A DNA stretch of 20,613 nt from Lingula anatina (GCF_001039355.2 NW_019775808.1:8904-29516), one strand, 5' to 3'. Positions 1-10,023 are shown, counted from the stretch's first letter. Notes: generated from the sequence alone by a model not told the origin. Numbers and translations are program-made.

Positions 1-98
1 GTTGGTTTATTTCTGGCTCCAGGACAGTGGGTGAGGAGGACTGGAATAGGTTGGTTTATTTCTGGCTCCAGGACAGTGGGTGAGGAGGACTGGAATAG
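1..98. repeat. 49-bp tandem duplication, two perfect copies
   Basis: Positions 1-49 and 50-98 are identical copies of a unit that starts GTTGGTTTATTTCTGG and ends GGACTGGAATAG. A third copy begins at 99 with GTTGGTTTA and then diverges. The array may extend beyond the left edge. No coding content is evident. Confidence 0.95.
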
Positions 99-1684
99 GT
101 TGGTTTACCTCTTACTCCAAGGGCGCATTCCCGTAGATTTTAGATCGATCTATCACTGTTGGGAGTCTCACTAGATTACTGTCAGATAATCCGGCTTAAA
201 TGTCCGTCTAGTTGGGAATGGGGTCCAAGACTCCCTCACGTGGCTCCCCTTTTACTTCACCTTGAAATACGTATTGAAGTGTTCATTCAGGTACACATGT
301 TCACCTGAGATGCATCTACCTGCAACATCCATACCGACATGTACAAAAGATTTGTTGTTCCACTGACGAACATTTGCTCATAGTCAGCCCAACTTAATTC
401 ATTTAGGCATTTCAAACTTTCGATTATTGGATTTCCGGGAGTTAATCTTTGTATTATAACTTGGTAAGAGCTCGATGTCCACATCCTTCCATCAAACACT
501 TTACGGTTGGCATGATTACATCGGTTTCGTGTTGAATCATATTGTCATTAATGCAAGAAATGTGAAAAAATACTTTTTGTTTTCTTTATGGACTGAAATT
601 AATTCCCCAGTACTTTTGCTCGCCGTTATGTACTTAATTCTTTACTGGTAGCTACCCTAAAGGAAAAATACAAATTAAGAGATGGTTGTAACTTGTACAG
701 ACACTAAATCACAAAGATAGCGGAAACACATTTTCTTCGTTTCGTTTGACTGAATGAATATAATTGGCCGGGTCTGACTGCAAAAACAGCATTGTCTAAA
801 TCAATATCATTGACCAGATGAATATCATGTTTATTAGCTATGTGAGTAACCTTTGAAATTTTTACGTCAGTTGTGTAATGTTAGTTAGTGACAACATGCA
901 GTGAATAAGAGCGGGGAGTGTTTAGTAGAGTAACTTGAGTTGATTGACATGCTCTTATGGTATTTATACAACTGCGCTTAGTGTAAACAGGGAGAAGGCC
1001 GCTAGAGATTGCATGAGGTAGAAATAGAAATGAAGGAAGCGGCGCGGGTAATAACTGGACAGTAGTTCAATAAATAATAAGAAAGATAATATCTGAGTTG
1101 TATTTGCTACCTCGCGTAACATGAAGAAGACAAGCCAATAACTTCATCACAGTTGTAAAAGCGTCAATTGAAGACGTGATGTTATAACATCCTGTCACAT
1201 GGGATGTCCTTGAATGAAACGATTTCATGCTTTTTATACTGACTAATTCTGCAAAAGCATTATTTTTTATAAGCAGATTGTAAAGAAATAAAACAAACGT
1301 CCCTATATGCAGTGCAACAAGATGTTGACCTGTCCGTCAAAGTTCACGTTTGAAAAGACATGCAGACAAAATATAAAACCATATTTCTCTAAGATATCTG
1401 CCGTACACATGCATGTAAGTGGGTGATAAGAAACCAATGTTTAAATTGCAGTAGTCAATTTTTACATTATGTGAGACACGAAGAAGCAACAGGGCATGCA
1501 TACTTTTCATTTAATAACTACATTTGACGTTTGGCTTAAAAACACGGGTTTGCAATTAATCTTTCGTTTCTTATTCAACGGGTTTAGTCGGAGACATTCC
1601 GGTTTTTATTTGTTGTGTAAATCAGACATTTCAATACTGTAAAATGTAGACCAGAGATTTAATATAAAACCTTTCTGTCTCCAG
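99..1684. other. No convincing gene; possible upstream/intronic region of the receptor-like gene
   Basis: About 1.6 kb of AT-rich sequence with no recognised exon. A minus-strand frame at 287-499 reads with fairly protein-like composition and contains a CAG|GTAGAT donor-like site near 319, but no homology is recognised and no partner exon was found. The stretch ends in a good acceptor (CTGTCTCCAG, to 1684), so an upstream exon of the receptor-like gene may lie here or left of the window. I could not identify it. Confidence 0.5.
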
Positions 1685-2060
1685 GTATACATGTATTACC
1701 TGTTGACGGTGTATCTAGAATGGGCCTGCAGCTGTTGTCACGCCTCTGCCCTCGGCGCCATTAGTCACTTTGCCACTGGAAAAGCCTCCAATTCGCTGAT
1801 TAACACCACCTACACCATTAACCATCCGTGCGACAAATCCGGCAATTTGACACTACTTCTAAATTTCCCTAAAGAATATCAGCACGGATCTGATCTGTAC
1901 TTCATCTGTTCAAACTGTACAGATTGTGGGCACTGTGGCGCCATATTTACCCACACAGAAATCAAGTTTTGTGGCGACTGTAAAGCGTGTGGTGTCAAGC
2001 AGGGAGATCGCTTGAACTGTACAGCTAACCAGGGGTTACAGGACAGCGACTGCAGAAAAG
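1685..2060 (+). CDS. Receptor-like gene, exon encoding N-terminus and cysteine-rich ectodomain
   Basis: Acceptor CTGTCTCCAG precedes 1685. The ATG at 1691 is followed by a hydrophobic run and then about 100 residues with cysteine pairs (SNCTDCGHC, GDCKAC). The donor is AAAAG|GTTTGA after 2060, a weak but usable site, leaving phase 1. If an upstream exon exists, the frame stays open through GTA TAC before the ATG, so this Met need not be the true start. Confidence 0.65.
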
Positions 2061-4678
2061 GTTTGAGATTTATTTGAATTTAATATAAATTTATTCAAGT
2101 TTTATGTCATATGCCTCTTGACCAGCGTTTTGTGTCACCGTAGTTAATCCGCGCGCGAGCACCTTAGTTATTTCTGCCATTTAGTGTAATAACCTACTTT
2201 CTAGAGCCAAGTGTAGCAAAGACGTCATTTCCATGCGTAAATCCTCTCTGGGATTGTGATACTTTATTTATTTATTTATTTATTTTTACCAATTCAGGAT
2301 GTGTGCACGATAATCTCACGGACAACTGCGCTGAAAACCAGCCGGACGTGACAAGCCCTAATACTCCGGGTAATTTCCAGTCACAGGATATGGACTTCAC
2401 ATCTGCTAGTAAGTGAAAAAAATTAACGAAATTGTACTTTCATCTTTGTAAGTAACCTACAGTGAATATAACTATCATCATGCGATATCCGACAACATAT
2501 TTCTATAGAATAGCCTGTTGGGCGTTGTGTTGTATGAAAAAAGGTTAAGGTGGCAGAATCGTTGTCTTACAGGTCTCTTATAGCGATAGTAAATGTCAAC
2601 ACTACCAAAGCATTGTCTGCAGTACTGCTTAAGGTCTACATCTTGCAGATAATTCGGTTGATATCCAATCTGTTGGCATTAGAGAATAAGAAGCGACTTA
2701 CTTCATGAAACGAACATTTTCAATACTCATTTCTTTTATACACAATATCAGTTTGACCATATCCATTCTTATCTTAGGTCAACGGTTTGTTTTTATGTAA
2801 GCAGTCTTGTTAAAATGTTTCAAACCTGGTGGCATATCTAAGTGTTTACTGATTATATAAAATCACAAACATACTCCATTTAGACACCCAATTCCTCCTG
2901 TTTCTGTGCGGGTATTTTTTTTTTNAATTAGAAGTAAACTAATAAGTAATAAAAAGTAAAAAAGACAAACTGAAACAATAACTATATGTAATTTAATATA
3001 AATGTATTCAAGTTTTATGTCATATGCCTCTTGACCAGCGTTTTGTGTCACCGTAGTTAATCCGCGCGCGAGCACCTTAGTTATTTCTGCCATTTAGTGT
3101 AATAACCTACTTTCTAGAGCCAAGTGTAGCAAAGACGTCATTTCCATGCGTAAATCCTCTCTGGGATTGTGATACTTTTTTATTTATTTATTTATTTTTA
3201 CCAATTCAGGATGTGTGCACGATAATCTCACGGACAACTGCGCTGAAAACCAGCCGGACGTGACAAGCCCTAATACTCCGGGTAATTTCCAATCACAGGA
3301 TATGGACTTCACATCTGCTAGTAAGTGAAAAAAATTAACGAAATTGTACTTTCATCTTTGTAAGTAACCTACAGTGAAAATAACTATCGTCATGCGATAT
3401 CCGACAACATATTTCTATAGAATAGCCTGTTGGGCGTTGTGTTGTATGAAAAAAAGGTTAAGGTGGCAGAATCGTTGTCTTACAGGTCTCTTATAGCGAT
3501 AGTAAATGTCAACACTACCAAAGCATTGTCTGCAGTACTGCTTAAGGTCTACATCTTGCGGATAATTCGGTTGATATCCAATCTGTTGGCATTAGAGAAT
3601 AAGAAGCGACTTACTTCATGAAACGAACCTTTTCAATACTCATTTCTTTTATACACAATATCAGTTTGACCATATCCATTCTTATCTTAGGTCAACGGTT
3701 TGTTTTTATGTAAGCAGTCTTGTTAAAATGTTTCAAACCTGGTGGCATATCTAAGTGTTTACTGATTATATAAAATCACAAACATACTCCATTTAGACAC
3801 CCAATTCCTCCTGTTTCTGTGCGGGTATTTTTTTTTTTTTATTTCTTCATTTTTTCCTTTTTTTACAAATTGATTTAAATGTGTCAAATGGGGCATGTTG
3901 AAGCCATAGACCTACAATGTAAATCGACTCAAAAACTCAATATCCTGAATAAATGATATTTTCAGTAAAGACCTTTTATTCTGCATACTGGTGAAGAGTA
4001 ACTAGTTTGAGATGCACTACAGACCTTATAATTTAAAATAAGTCATCAACATTGTAACTGTCTCACGGAGACAGTAGCTGAGGAGGAAGCAACATTCTCA
4101 ATAGGATCAAATATTATGGAAAGTCCAGTACTAGATTAGAATTTCATGTATTTACTGGGTGACTTATCTACATTTTGTACACAGTATTATCGATCGGCAC
4201 GAAGTATATAACTTTATTTATTTATTTATTTATTCACTATTGCTATTTATATAATTTTACTGTTGTTTTCATCGTTAGAAATGTTCGTGTTAGATCATTC
4301 ATTTTCTGATTTAATGTGCCTCTCACACATTCATTACTTCCGTCGTCTTCTTCTGTTTGTTTTTCAGATCTCAGTGCTAACAGGTACGTCGACATTTCGC
4401 CAAGAACGCATTGGCAAGAGATATTGATCTCCACCATGTTTTCAGTGGTGGCTCTTGCCATCCTGTTAGCTCTGATCATATGGCGTACCAACATTTCACG
4501 GCAAACGACAACAAATGAGGAGCTCCATGAGACAGGCTTCAGTAAGATGGACGAAGGAACGAAGATAATAGCTAAAAAAAGTTACGGAAGCGATGACGGT
4601 GGCTATGATAACTGTCCAACCAATAGCCACTGTCAGGACACTGTGGAGAGCCTGGAGATGACCATCAAGAATGAGTAA
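1685..4678 (+). CDS. Cysteine-rich single-pass membrane receptor-like protein (possibly TNFR-like); gene model
   Basis: Spliced model joins 1685-2060, 2298-2408 and/or 3210-3320, and 4368-4678. All introns are GT-AG and phase 1. From the ATG at 1691 the protein is 263 aa with one middle exon or 300 aa with both. Visible order: a short hydrophobic N-terminus that could be a signal peptide; an ectodomain with several N-glycosylation sequons (NTT, NLT, NCT) and clustered cysteines spaced CxxCxxCxxC then CxxC; a Thr/Asn-rich juxtamembrane stretch; one membrane helix (TMFSVVALAILLALIIW); and a 63-residue cytoplasmic tail. The CxxC...C...DSDC pattern resembles tumour necrosis factor receptor cysteine-rich repeats, but this is a pattern impression only. 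The tail is too short for a death domain (about 80 residues) and holds a YDN motif (YxN, Grb2-SH2 type). The 5' end is uncertain because an acceptor precedes the ATG. The membrane topology is well supported; the family is not. Confidence 0.65.
2298..2408 (+). CDS. Receptor-like gene, middle exon, copy A
   Basis: Acceptor CCAATTCAG and donor CTA|GTAAGT. The exon is 111 bp and symmetrical (phase 1-1), encoding 37 residues that begin with CVHDNLTDNCAEN. It joins the first and last exons in frame. A near-identical copy sits at 3210-3320. Confidence 0.7.
3210..3320 (+). CDS. Receptor-like gene, middle exon, copy B
   Basis: Same splice sites and length as copy A. By eye the only difference is CAG to CAA, which is synonymous (Gln). 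Being symmetrical, it could be included alone, instead of copy A, or together with it without changing frame. It may be an assembly duplicate rather than a real second exon, because an N lies between the copies. Confidence 0.5.
4368..4678 (+). CDS. Receptor-like gene, terminal exon: transmembrane segment and short cytoplasmic tail
   Basis: The acceptor is TGTTTTTCAG before 4368. The frame joins phase 1 from the middle exon and ends at TAA 4676-4678. It encodes a juxtamembrane stretch (NLSANRYVDISPRTHWQ), a hydrophobic helix and a 63-residue tail with an acidic SDDGGYDN segment and a C-terminal KNE. Confidence 0.7.
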
Positions 4679-5184
4679 CTTTGGCAGTAGCGTAAAACAT
4701 TTACTTTTTTCGCAGTGTGTTTCATGCCGGTTTAATCCTGGGCTGTCCTGGCGCAAGTCTGCTTTCCCTAGTTATGTTCTAGTTTTGTACAAACTGTATG
4801 GTAAAATTAAATGTGTTCCACGTAAGGTGACGTAAATCGCATGGTGACCAGTCAGTTATACCACGTGCCTTATTTGTGAATTCATCATTCCTTTGAGTAA
4901 AAGGAATCCATTATTGAGAATTTCAATATTGAATGCCAAAGTTCATAGGTCAACATGAAAATCTAATGTCATACTCAATATGCTGAGGCAATCAAATGTC
5001 TGATCACGTGTCATAGCTTTAATAGTTACCTGGATATTTTCCCATGACTACAGTGGCGCTATATGGCTTATTCCTTTTTTTTTTTTTTTTTGGGGGGGGG
5101 GGGGATGGGGGAGGAGGGGTGGTCAGTGAAATGCGAGTACTTTCTCTTAGTATGCATTATGTCAGATAATACTATCATTCAATA
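4679..5184. other. Receptor 3' flank, no gene seen; poly-T/poly-G tract
   Basis: AT-rich sequence with no coding signal on either strand. At about 5077-5120 a run of about 18 T is followed by 12 G and a G-rich tail. It is a low-complexity tract that could form quadruplex-like structure and is a likely site of length error in sequencing. Confidence 0.6.
4806..4811 (+). terminator. Candidate polyadenylation signal (ATTAAA) of the receptor-like gene
   Basis: ATTAAA lies about 130 nt after the receptor stop codon. It is the commonest variant of AATAAA and is well placed, but the hexamer is frequent by chance in AT-rich DNA. Confidence 0.35.
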
Positions 5185-5774
5185 CAGTCCTAAACCAGGC
5201 ATATTCTAAATCCACTAATCCCAATTTGACATAATGCATTGATTGTTTAAAGCAGCACAACTTCATATATTAATTAATTTACAGGTAAAAAGACGGTCAC
5301 CAGTAGTTTGGAGTTTCACTTGTAAGGCCTGATTGCCATATAACTTGATCAAAGAAAGCAGATGAAATGGAATATTCCATTTATACTTTTAGCAAAATCA
5401 AGTCTGCTTTGTATCTACATGTATACCACTGCAAAGAACAGGAACACAAACTGGACTCTATCTGTAAATTAATCTCTAACCTGTTAATTAATTTCATGCA
5501 CCTTACTTCTTAAATTCTGCTTTTAAAAGTGCAAATTGTGCTCAATTGTAAATGAATCTGTCTGAATTGGGACTGGTGACCTTGTTACATTATATGATAA
5601 TTTCCCCATATTAAAATGTTTTTTTAAATCTACTTACAAGTGAAACTTCAAACTACTGGTGACCGTCTTCTTACCTGTAAATTAGTTAATATATGAAGTT
5701 GTGCTGCTTTTAACAATTAATGCATTATGCCATATTGGGATTAGTGGATTTAGAATATGCCTGGATTAGGACTG
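5185..5774. mobile_element. Fold-back / MITE-like element with 142-bp inverted arms
   Basis: The left arm 5185-5326 is the imperfect reverse complement of the right arm 5633-5774, both beginning CAGTCCTAA at the outer end and ending CTTGTAAG inside. Roughly eight mismatches are visible across 142 bp. The 306-bp interior (5327-5632) has no open frame of note. Long terminal inverted repeats around a short non-coding core fit a non-autonomous DNA transposon. No clear target-site duplication is seen flanking the arms (AATA on the left, GGCC on the right), so the superfamily cannot be assigned. Confidence 0.75.
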
Positions 5775-6140
5775 GGCCTGTGACACACACACACACACAT
5801 ATGGTGACAGTATATTACCTCACACAAAATTATTAGCAAGTCAATCTTTTGCCACAAGACAGTGAATTCTACATTTACTAAAGGGGGTCAAAGATTTGAG
5901 AATATTATTATCAGAAACAGAACTGTTTAAATTATAAGAAATAATAGGCCAAGCACTGTCAAATATCTTGTTTACAGAAAGCTACTGTATATGCTGCATA
6001 AAATAAAATAATTATTCAAGGCAGCTGTTTTTTTTTCTGTGCCACTATACAATTTCTCAGGGTTAGATGACAGTCTAAGTTGCACCTTACTATGATTCTG
6101 AGAAAAATACATGTAGTATACAGTGTTTCCAAAAAAAAAA
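5775..6140. other. No gene seen; includes a short CA microsatellite
   Basis: A (CA)n run lies at about 5784-5798 and an A-run at about 6131-6140, just before the large duplication. Nothing else is recognised on either strand. Confidence 0.6.
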
Positions 6141-7607
6141 TGCACTGAGGAGGATTCAACAAGCTGAAATATCCTTGACCTGTATTTAAGTCCAATCAGT
6201 TGATCAAGGTAAATAAACGTGTTGGTTTAGATTACCTGTGCTAAGGATTGTATACATTACAACTGCATACTGGAGGAAGGAAGAAGTAAAATTAATAACA
6301 TAGAGCAACCAGATTAGTTAACTGGCCACAGTTTAACTGGATAAAATATTTAAAGGTCAGTTAACTAATTGGCTGTTACAGTATAAACACCGTTTATGAA
6401 ACACAATTTCAACCATCGTTTAGTTAACGGGTTTTAGGAGAATTTATCCACTGGTAAGACTTAAACACTGGTTAGTGCTAAACGTCCTTTATGAAACTGG
6501 GCCCAGATCAACAGTTCACTAATATCAAAACAAGTACTGAACAACACATGAACTTTATTTCATTATTACATAGTGGGTTGTGTAACACAAACACCAGAAA
6601 GAAAGGTGCACTTGTTATACTGGATATAATGAAACAGAATAGAAAGAAAATGTGTATTTTCTCAAGTCTACATGAACTCAAACTGTGTGCAGAAGTGGTA
6701 TACAATGCAGTTCAAACCACATACTATTCATATGACATTATTCACATAAATGAAGCCAGAATCATATTCATTAATGTTTTATGTGAAATGGTTGACCTTT
6801 GTCAAAGATTTCTGTTACAATATCTGTCCTCCTTAACAAAGAAATCCTAGTAGGTCTGGAGAGATATAANAAAACTGCACTGAGGAGGATTCAACAAGCT
6901 GAAATATCCTTGACCTGTATTTAAGTCCAATCAGTTGATCAAGGTAAATAAACGTGTTGGTTTAGATTACCTGTGCTAAGGATTGTATACATTACAACTG
7001 CATACTGGAGGAAGGAAGAAGTAAAATAAATAACATAGAGCAACCAGATTAGTTAACTGGTCACAGTTTAACTGGATAAAATATTTAAAGGTCAGTTAAC
7101 TAATTGGCTGTTACAGTATACACACTCTGTTTATGAAACACAATTTCAACCATCGTTTAGTTAACGGGTGTTAGGAGAATTTATCCACTGGTAAGACTTA
7201 AACACTGGTTAGTGCTAAACGTCCTTTATGAAACTGGGCCCAGATCAACAGTTCACTAATATCAAAACAAGTACTGAACAACACATGAACTTTATTTCAT
7301 TATTACATAGTGGGTTGTGTAACACAAACACCAGAAAGAAAGGTGCACTTGTATTTTACTGGATATAATGAAACAGAATAGAAAGAAAATGTGTATTTTC
7401 TCAAGTCTACATGAACTCAAACTGTGTGCAGAAGTGGTATACAATGCAGTTCAAACCACATACTATTCATATGACATTATTCACATAAATGAAGCCAGAA
7501 TCATATTCATTAATGTTTTATGTGAAATGGTTGACCTTTGTCAAAGATTTCTGTTACAATATCTGTCCTCCTTAACAAAGAGATCCTAGTAGGTCTGGAG
7601 AGATATA
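6141..7607. repeat. Near-identical ~735-bp direct duplication with its junction at the N (6870)
   Basis: Copy A (6141-6869) and copy B (6875-7607) match with about 1-2 percent differences, for example GGCCACAG/GGTCACAG, GGGTTTTAGG/GGGTGTTAGG and a few small indels. Copy A ends exactly at the N at 6870. Copy B runs on without a break into the UQCRQ-like stop codon at 7610, so this is the gene's 3' flank. Both copies carry the same plus-strand frame with a MKQNRKKMC start; it matches nothing recognised and lies antisense to the probable UTR. The segment with TTTATGAAACTGGGCCCAGATC resembles the ends of interspersed elements, without firm assignment. Confidence 0.92.
7291..7296 (-). terminator. 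Candidate polyadenylation signal (AATAAA on minus strand)
   Basis: TTTATT on the plus strand reads AATAAA on the minus strand, about 314 nt past the UQCRQ-like stop. It is the first canonical hexamer noticed in that direction. It is duplicated in the other copy of the repeat near 6552. Confidence 0.3.
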
Positions 7608-7609
7608 AT

Positions 7610-7716
7610 CTAATCCTCTTCTACTAAATTGTCAAAGTAAAATTCCTTGGAGTCGTAATAATGAAGTCTTCTTTGAATATCTTCGTACCTTATATGGAAC
7701 AGAATGTATGCAGGAA
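7610..7716 (-). CDS. UQCRQ: UQCRQ-like, last exon
   Basis: On the minus strand the acceptor CTTTTTCAATTTCAG precedes TTCCTGCATAC. The exon encodes PAYILFHIRYEDIQRR and an acidic end (NLVEED), then TAG at 7612-7610. It carries the second half of the single membrane helix and the intermembrane-side tail. Confidence 0.75.
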
Positions 7717-8771
7717 CTGAAATTGAAAAAGAGAAAAATATAATATTTATAACAGATAACCAGATAAAACTTGGAAATTTTTCATAAAAGTATGTTGTAT
7801 TACCAACCAAGTTTATCTATCTGCTCAGTTAAATCTGATAGAAAAATTGTAGAAACACATTCTACACAAAGAGGTAAAATAAAGTTACTCTTTAGGTTTG
7901 ATCAGATAATGAGACCCAGTCTTTCCTGTAAAAAATCTTTGCTAAATTATTCAATTACTTACTTATAAAATACAACACATGCGAGAACATCCGTCTTTGT
8001 GTGTTCTTGAAGGCCTCTGCATAATATGAGGGACGGAAGGGTTGGAACTCATGGGGAGATATAGTATACTCTACCAGTCCCTTGATCTTGATGGGAGTGA
8101 CTTTCTTCCCAAGCAAGCCTAATGAACAATAAAAGTAAAGTGCACTTTAGGGTTTAAAGACTACAGCTGGGTTCAAACAAGCATAAAAGTGACTCTCTGG
8201 CCACAGTAGTCTCTTACCAATTTGAGAGGCTGGTAGAAACGGGAGTTACATCAGAGTAGACAGCTTGATCATGTGAGCCCCAAGAGAAAGCCACAATTTG
8301 GAGTATTTGCTCAACTGAGAGATAGGGGTGGCAGTTACTAAGCACTTTAAGTCACAGTTGATAGTCGGTTGACTATCAGTGTCACTAAATACTGAAATGA
8401 CCACGCTCGGCTGTCACCTTGATTGGATAGTAAACGATTGTCGTAAAATCGCTAAATGATATTAAAATCGGGTACATGAACTTAAAAACCACCTAGGACA
8501 ACCTCAGACTGCCACATTAATCCAATACAATGCAAAAATAAACTATAACAAGTGGTTAAAGCCTTCAAACCGAATGTCGTAAAGTCCCCATATACCTCCA
8601 TAGAGACAATAAAATAGAGTAAGCTTCTGAAACAAGAAAAATCCAGTTCCAACATAATAATCGAAATAAAATACTGCCGGGCATCGGAGCGGCCTAAAAC
8701 TTGGCACGCTTACCGCTAATACTGCAGGCTACATCATCCCGTCGCTCGTTTGTAAATTCCGTGCATGGCAT
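7610..8771 (-). CDS. UQCRQ: UcrQ-family protein, cytochrome b-c1 complex subunit 8-like; gene model
   Basis: The three-exon minus-strand model joins 8771-8714, 8118-7963 and 7716-7610 (321 nt, 106 aa). All junctions are GT-AG and phases agree. The family's product is a small inner-membrane subunit of mitochondrial complex III that passes electrons from ubiquinol to cytochrome c, near the quinone-binding region. Seen here: KIKGLVEYTISPHE, matching the family's G-x-x-x-Y-[ST]-[LIV]-SP motif; then an NTQRRMFSHVLYFIIPAYIL stretch matching the family's RR-x(3)-F...P membrane segment; then a polar, acidic C-terminus. The usual length is about 80 residues; the two downstream exons alone give 87, so the first exon adds about 19 unexpected N-terminal residues. 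The C-terminus lacks the typical animal RKNP motif, so this is a divergent member or paralogue. Confidence 0.72.
7963..8118 (-). CDS. UQCRQ: UQCRQ-like, middle exon with the family motif
   Basis: Acceptor TTGTTCATTAG precedes GCTTGCTTGGG; donor ATAA|GTAAGT. The 156-bp exon encodes a basic segment (GKKVTPIKIKG), the EYTISPHE motif and AFKNTQRRMFSHVLYF. This is the most diagnostic part of the gene. Confidence 0.8.
8714..8771 (-). CDS. UQCRQ: UQCRQ-like, proposed first coding exon
   Basis: Chosen because its donor AGCG|GTAAGCG is strong and its phase (1) matches the next exon exactly. The ATG (plus positions 8769-8771) starts MPCTEFTNERRDD. The sequence shows no match to the family's usual short N-terminus (MG...FG). 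The true first exon could be elsewhere in 8119-8900, and this one is the least certain part of the model. Upstream in the same frame lies an N at 8874. Confidence 0.4.
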
Positions 8772-9945
8772 ACGCACAATCAAACCGTATATCCAAATTC
8801 CACCTCTGATGTTTGAATTGGTCCTCTCTAACCTACCATTACGAAAAAGAAGCCATGCCATTGGACAATGCGANGTTACAGATAAATAAACATTCATTGG
8901 GTTCAACCTAAACGTAATTTGGATGCAGAATCCAAACAGCAAGTTATTTTGATGTTTAAAACAACATTGAGGTGCCTTTTTGTGTCATTTTTGTATTTAA
9001 TGACCCCCCCCCTTCGTTGACTACGACGTGTTTTACCAAGTGTTTATTACTCTACACTTAGTGTCAAGCTCTGGTCGAGCCTAACAATATCAGCTGCTCT
9101 ATGGAAAAAAACTCTGCATTACTAAACATTGCTCTTAGTTGGGAATAATATCTACTCACATCGGGTCAACCGCATTTTTATCGGTTAGTACGCTCAGTCT
9201 GTTGGCAAAATGGAGGCCAAATATGGCTGCCAGGCAGGTCCAGATGGAAAGAGCCAGTTGAAGGTTGTTTAGAGGTCATATGTTAGTTTCGTAAAAATAT
9301 ATATTCCTTTAGATATCAAAAGATCAATGGATTATAATTTTTTTGACAAAATGCATTTGTTTAAAGATATAGAATATTGTATAATTATAACGTATGACAT
9401 TATTCCTTAAGTATAGTACAATACAATGTTTTTCTTTAGACGAAGTCCAACTCTGCATCTTGATAAGGTCATGTTTCTGCCAAGCTATGTACTAGCCGCA
9501 AGACAAGGTGCGCATCAGACGAGAATTATGCTGTTACCTGTTAAATAAGATTAAACTTCGTTCAATTTTTATTCAAAATGGAGAACAAATTAATTATTTG
9601 AAGTTCGGAAGACAGACTTGGGAGATATGATGACTTAAAAGGAAAATTTTGATGAAAAAAATTCAGTGTGGTAGCGGCTATTTGCACGATCACGTACGTA
9701 TATTGTGAGCATAAAATTTACATTTAGTGTAATTTATTATCATGACAGCCCTCCTTTTTAAATACCCCATTATTTTTATTTCTAAATTAATTTTTATTCT
9801 TAACAAACAAAAATTTGTGTTAAAAATAAAAATGTTCTGCTCTACGTTCTTGGAAATAATGAACCAGTTATACCAGTCTTGGCAGTTACATGTAGGATAA
9901 TTTGTCTTTTCTACATTTATTTATGATGCATCCAGTAAACAAAAT
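8772..9945. promoter_or_regulatory. Head-to-head intergenic region between UQCRQ-like (-) and PHKA (+)
   Basis: The two start codons are 1174 bp apart and point away from each other, so both promoters should lie here or in unseen 5' exons. Near 9206-9232 there is an AAAATGGAGGCCAAATATGGCTGCC stretch resembling paired YY1-type sites (AANATGG) common in housekeeping promoters. A run of ten C lies at 9003-9012. No TATA box is convincing. There is no other gene content. Confidence 0.4.
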
Positions 9946-10023
9946 ATGAGGAACCGGAGTAATTCAGGTGTTCGCCTTGATCTCTATCAGAGGATAGTAA
10001 ACAAGACTGTATTGCAGTTTCAG
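9946..10023 (+). CDS. PHKA: PHKA exon 1, start codon
   Basis: The ATG at 9946 starts [18 protein letters not shown], matching the alpha-subunit N-terminus. An in-frame TAA at 9898-9900 with no intervening ATG fixes the start. Donor CAG|GTAAGA, phase 0. Confidence 0.93.

Larger units (their letters stand above)
2078..3839. repeat. Tandem near-identical duplication (~850 bp units) with N between copies
   Basis: Copy A runs about 2078-2924 and copy B about 2990-3839, offset about 912-913 bp. They differ by scattered substitutions and small indels, for example CTTGCAGATA/CTTGCGGATA and CATTTTCAATA/CCTTTTCAATA. Copy A stops at the single N (2925) inside a poly-T run that continues to 3840 in copy B. 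The 64 bases 2926-2989 have no counterpart before copy A. Each copy holds one 111-bp receptor exon. Other frames open inside the copies (such as 3430-3621) are not supported as genes. Confidence 0.9.

Noticed and set aside
3430-3621. 63-codon plus-strand frame in the duplicated receptor intron
   Set aside because: The matching stretch in the other copy (about 2540-2708) lacks the same start context because of a one-base indel in the A-run, so the frame is not conserved between near-identical copies.
6491-6850. Plus-strand frame of 119 codons (and its copy at 7368-7589)
   Set aside because: It lies in the duplicated 3' flank of the UQCRQ-like gene on the opposite strand, shows no recognised domain, and its N-terminal part is broken by an indel in the second copy.
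8874-8874. Third N as an assembly gap like those at 2925 and 6870
   Set aside because: No duplicated sequence flanks it, so it looks like a single ambiguous base call rather than a contig join.
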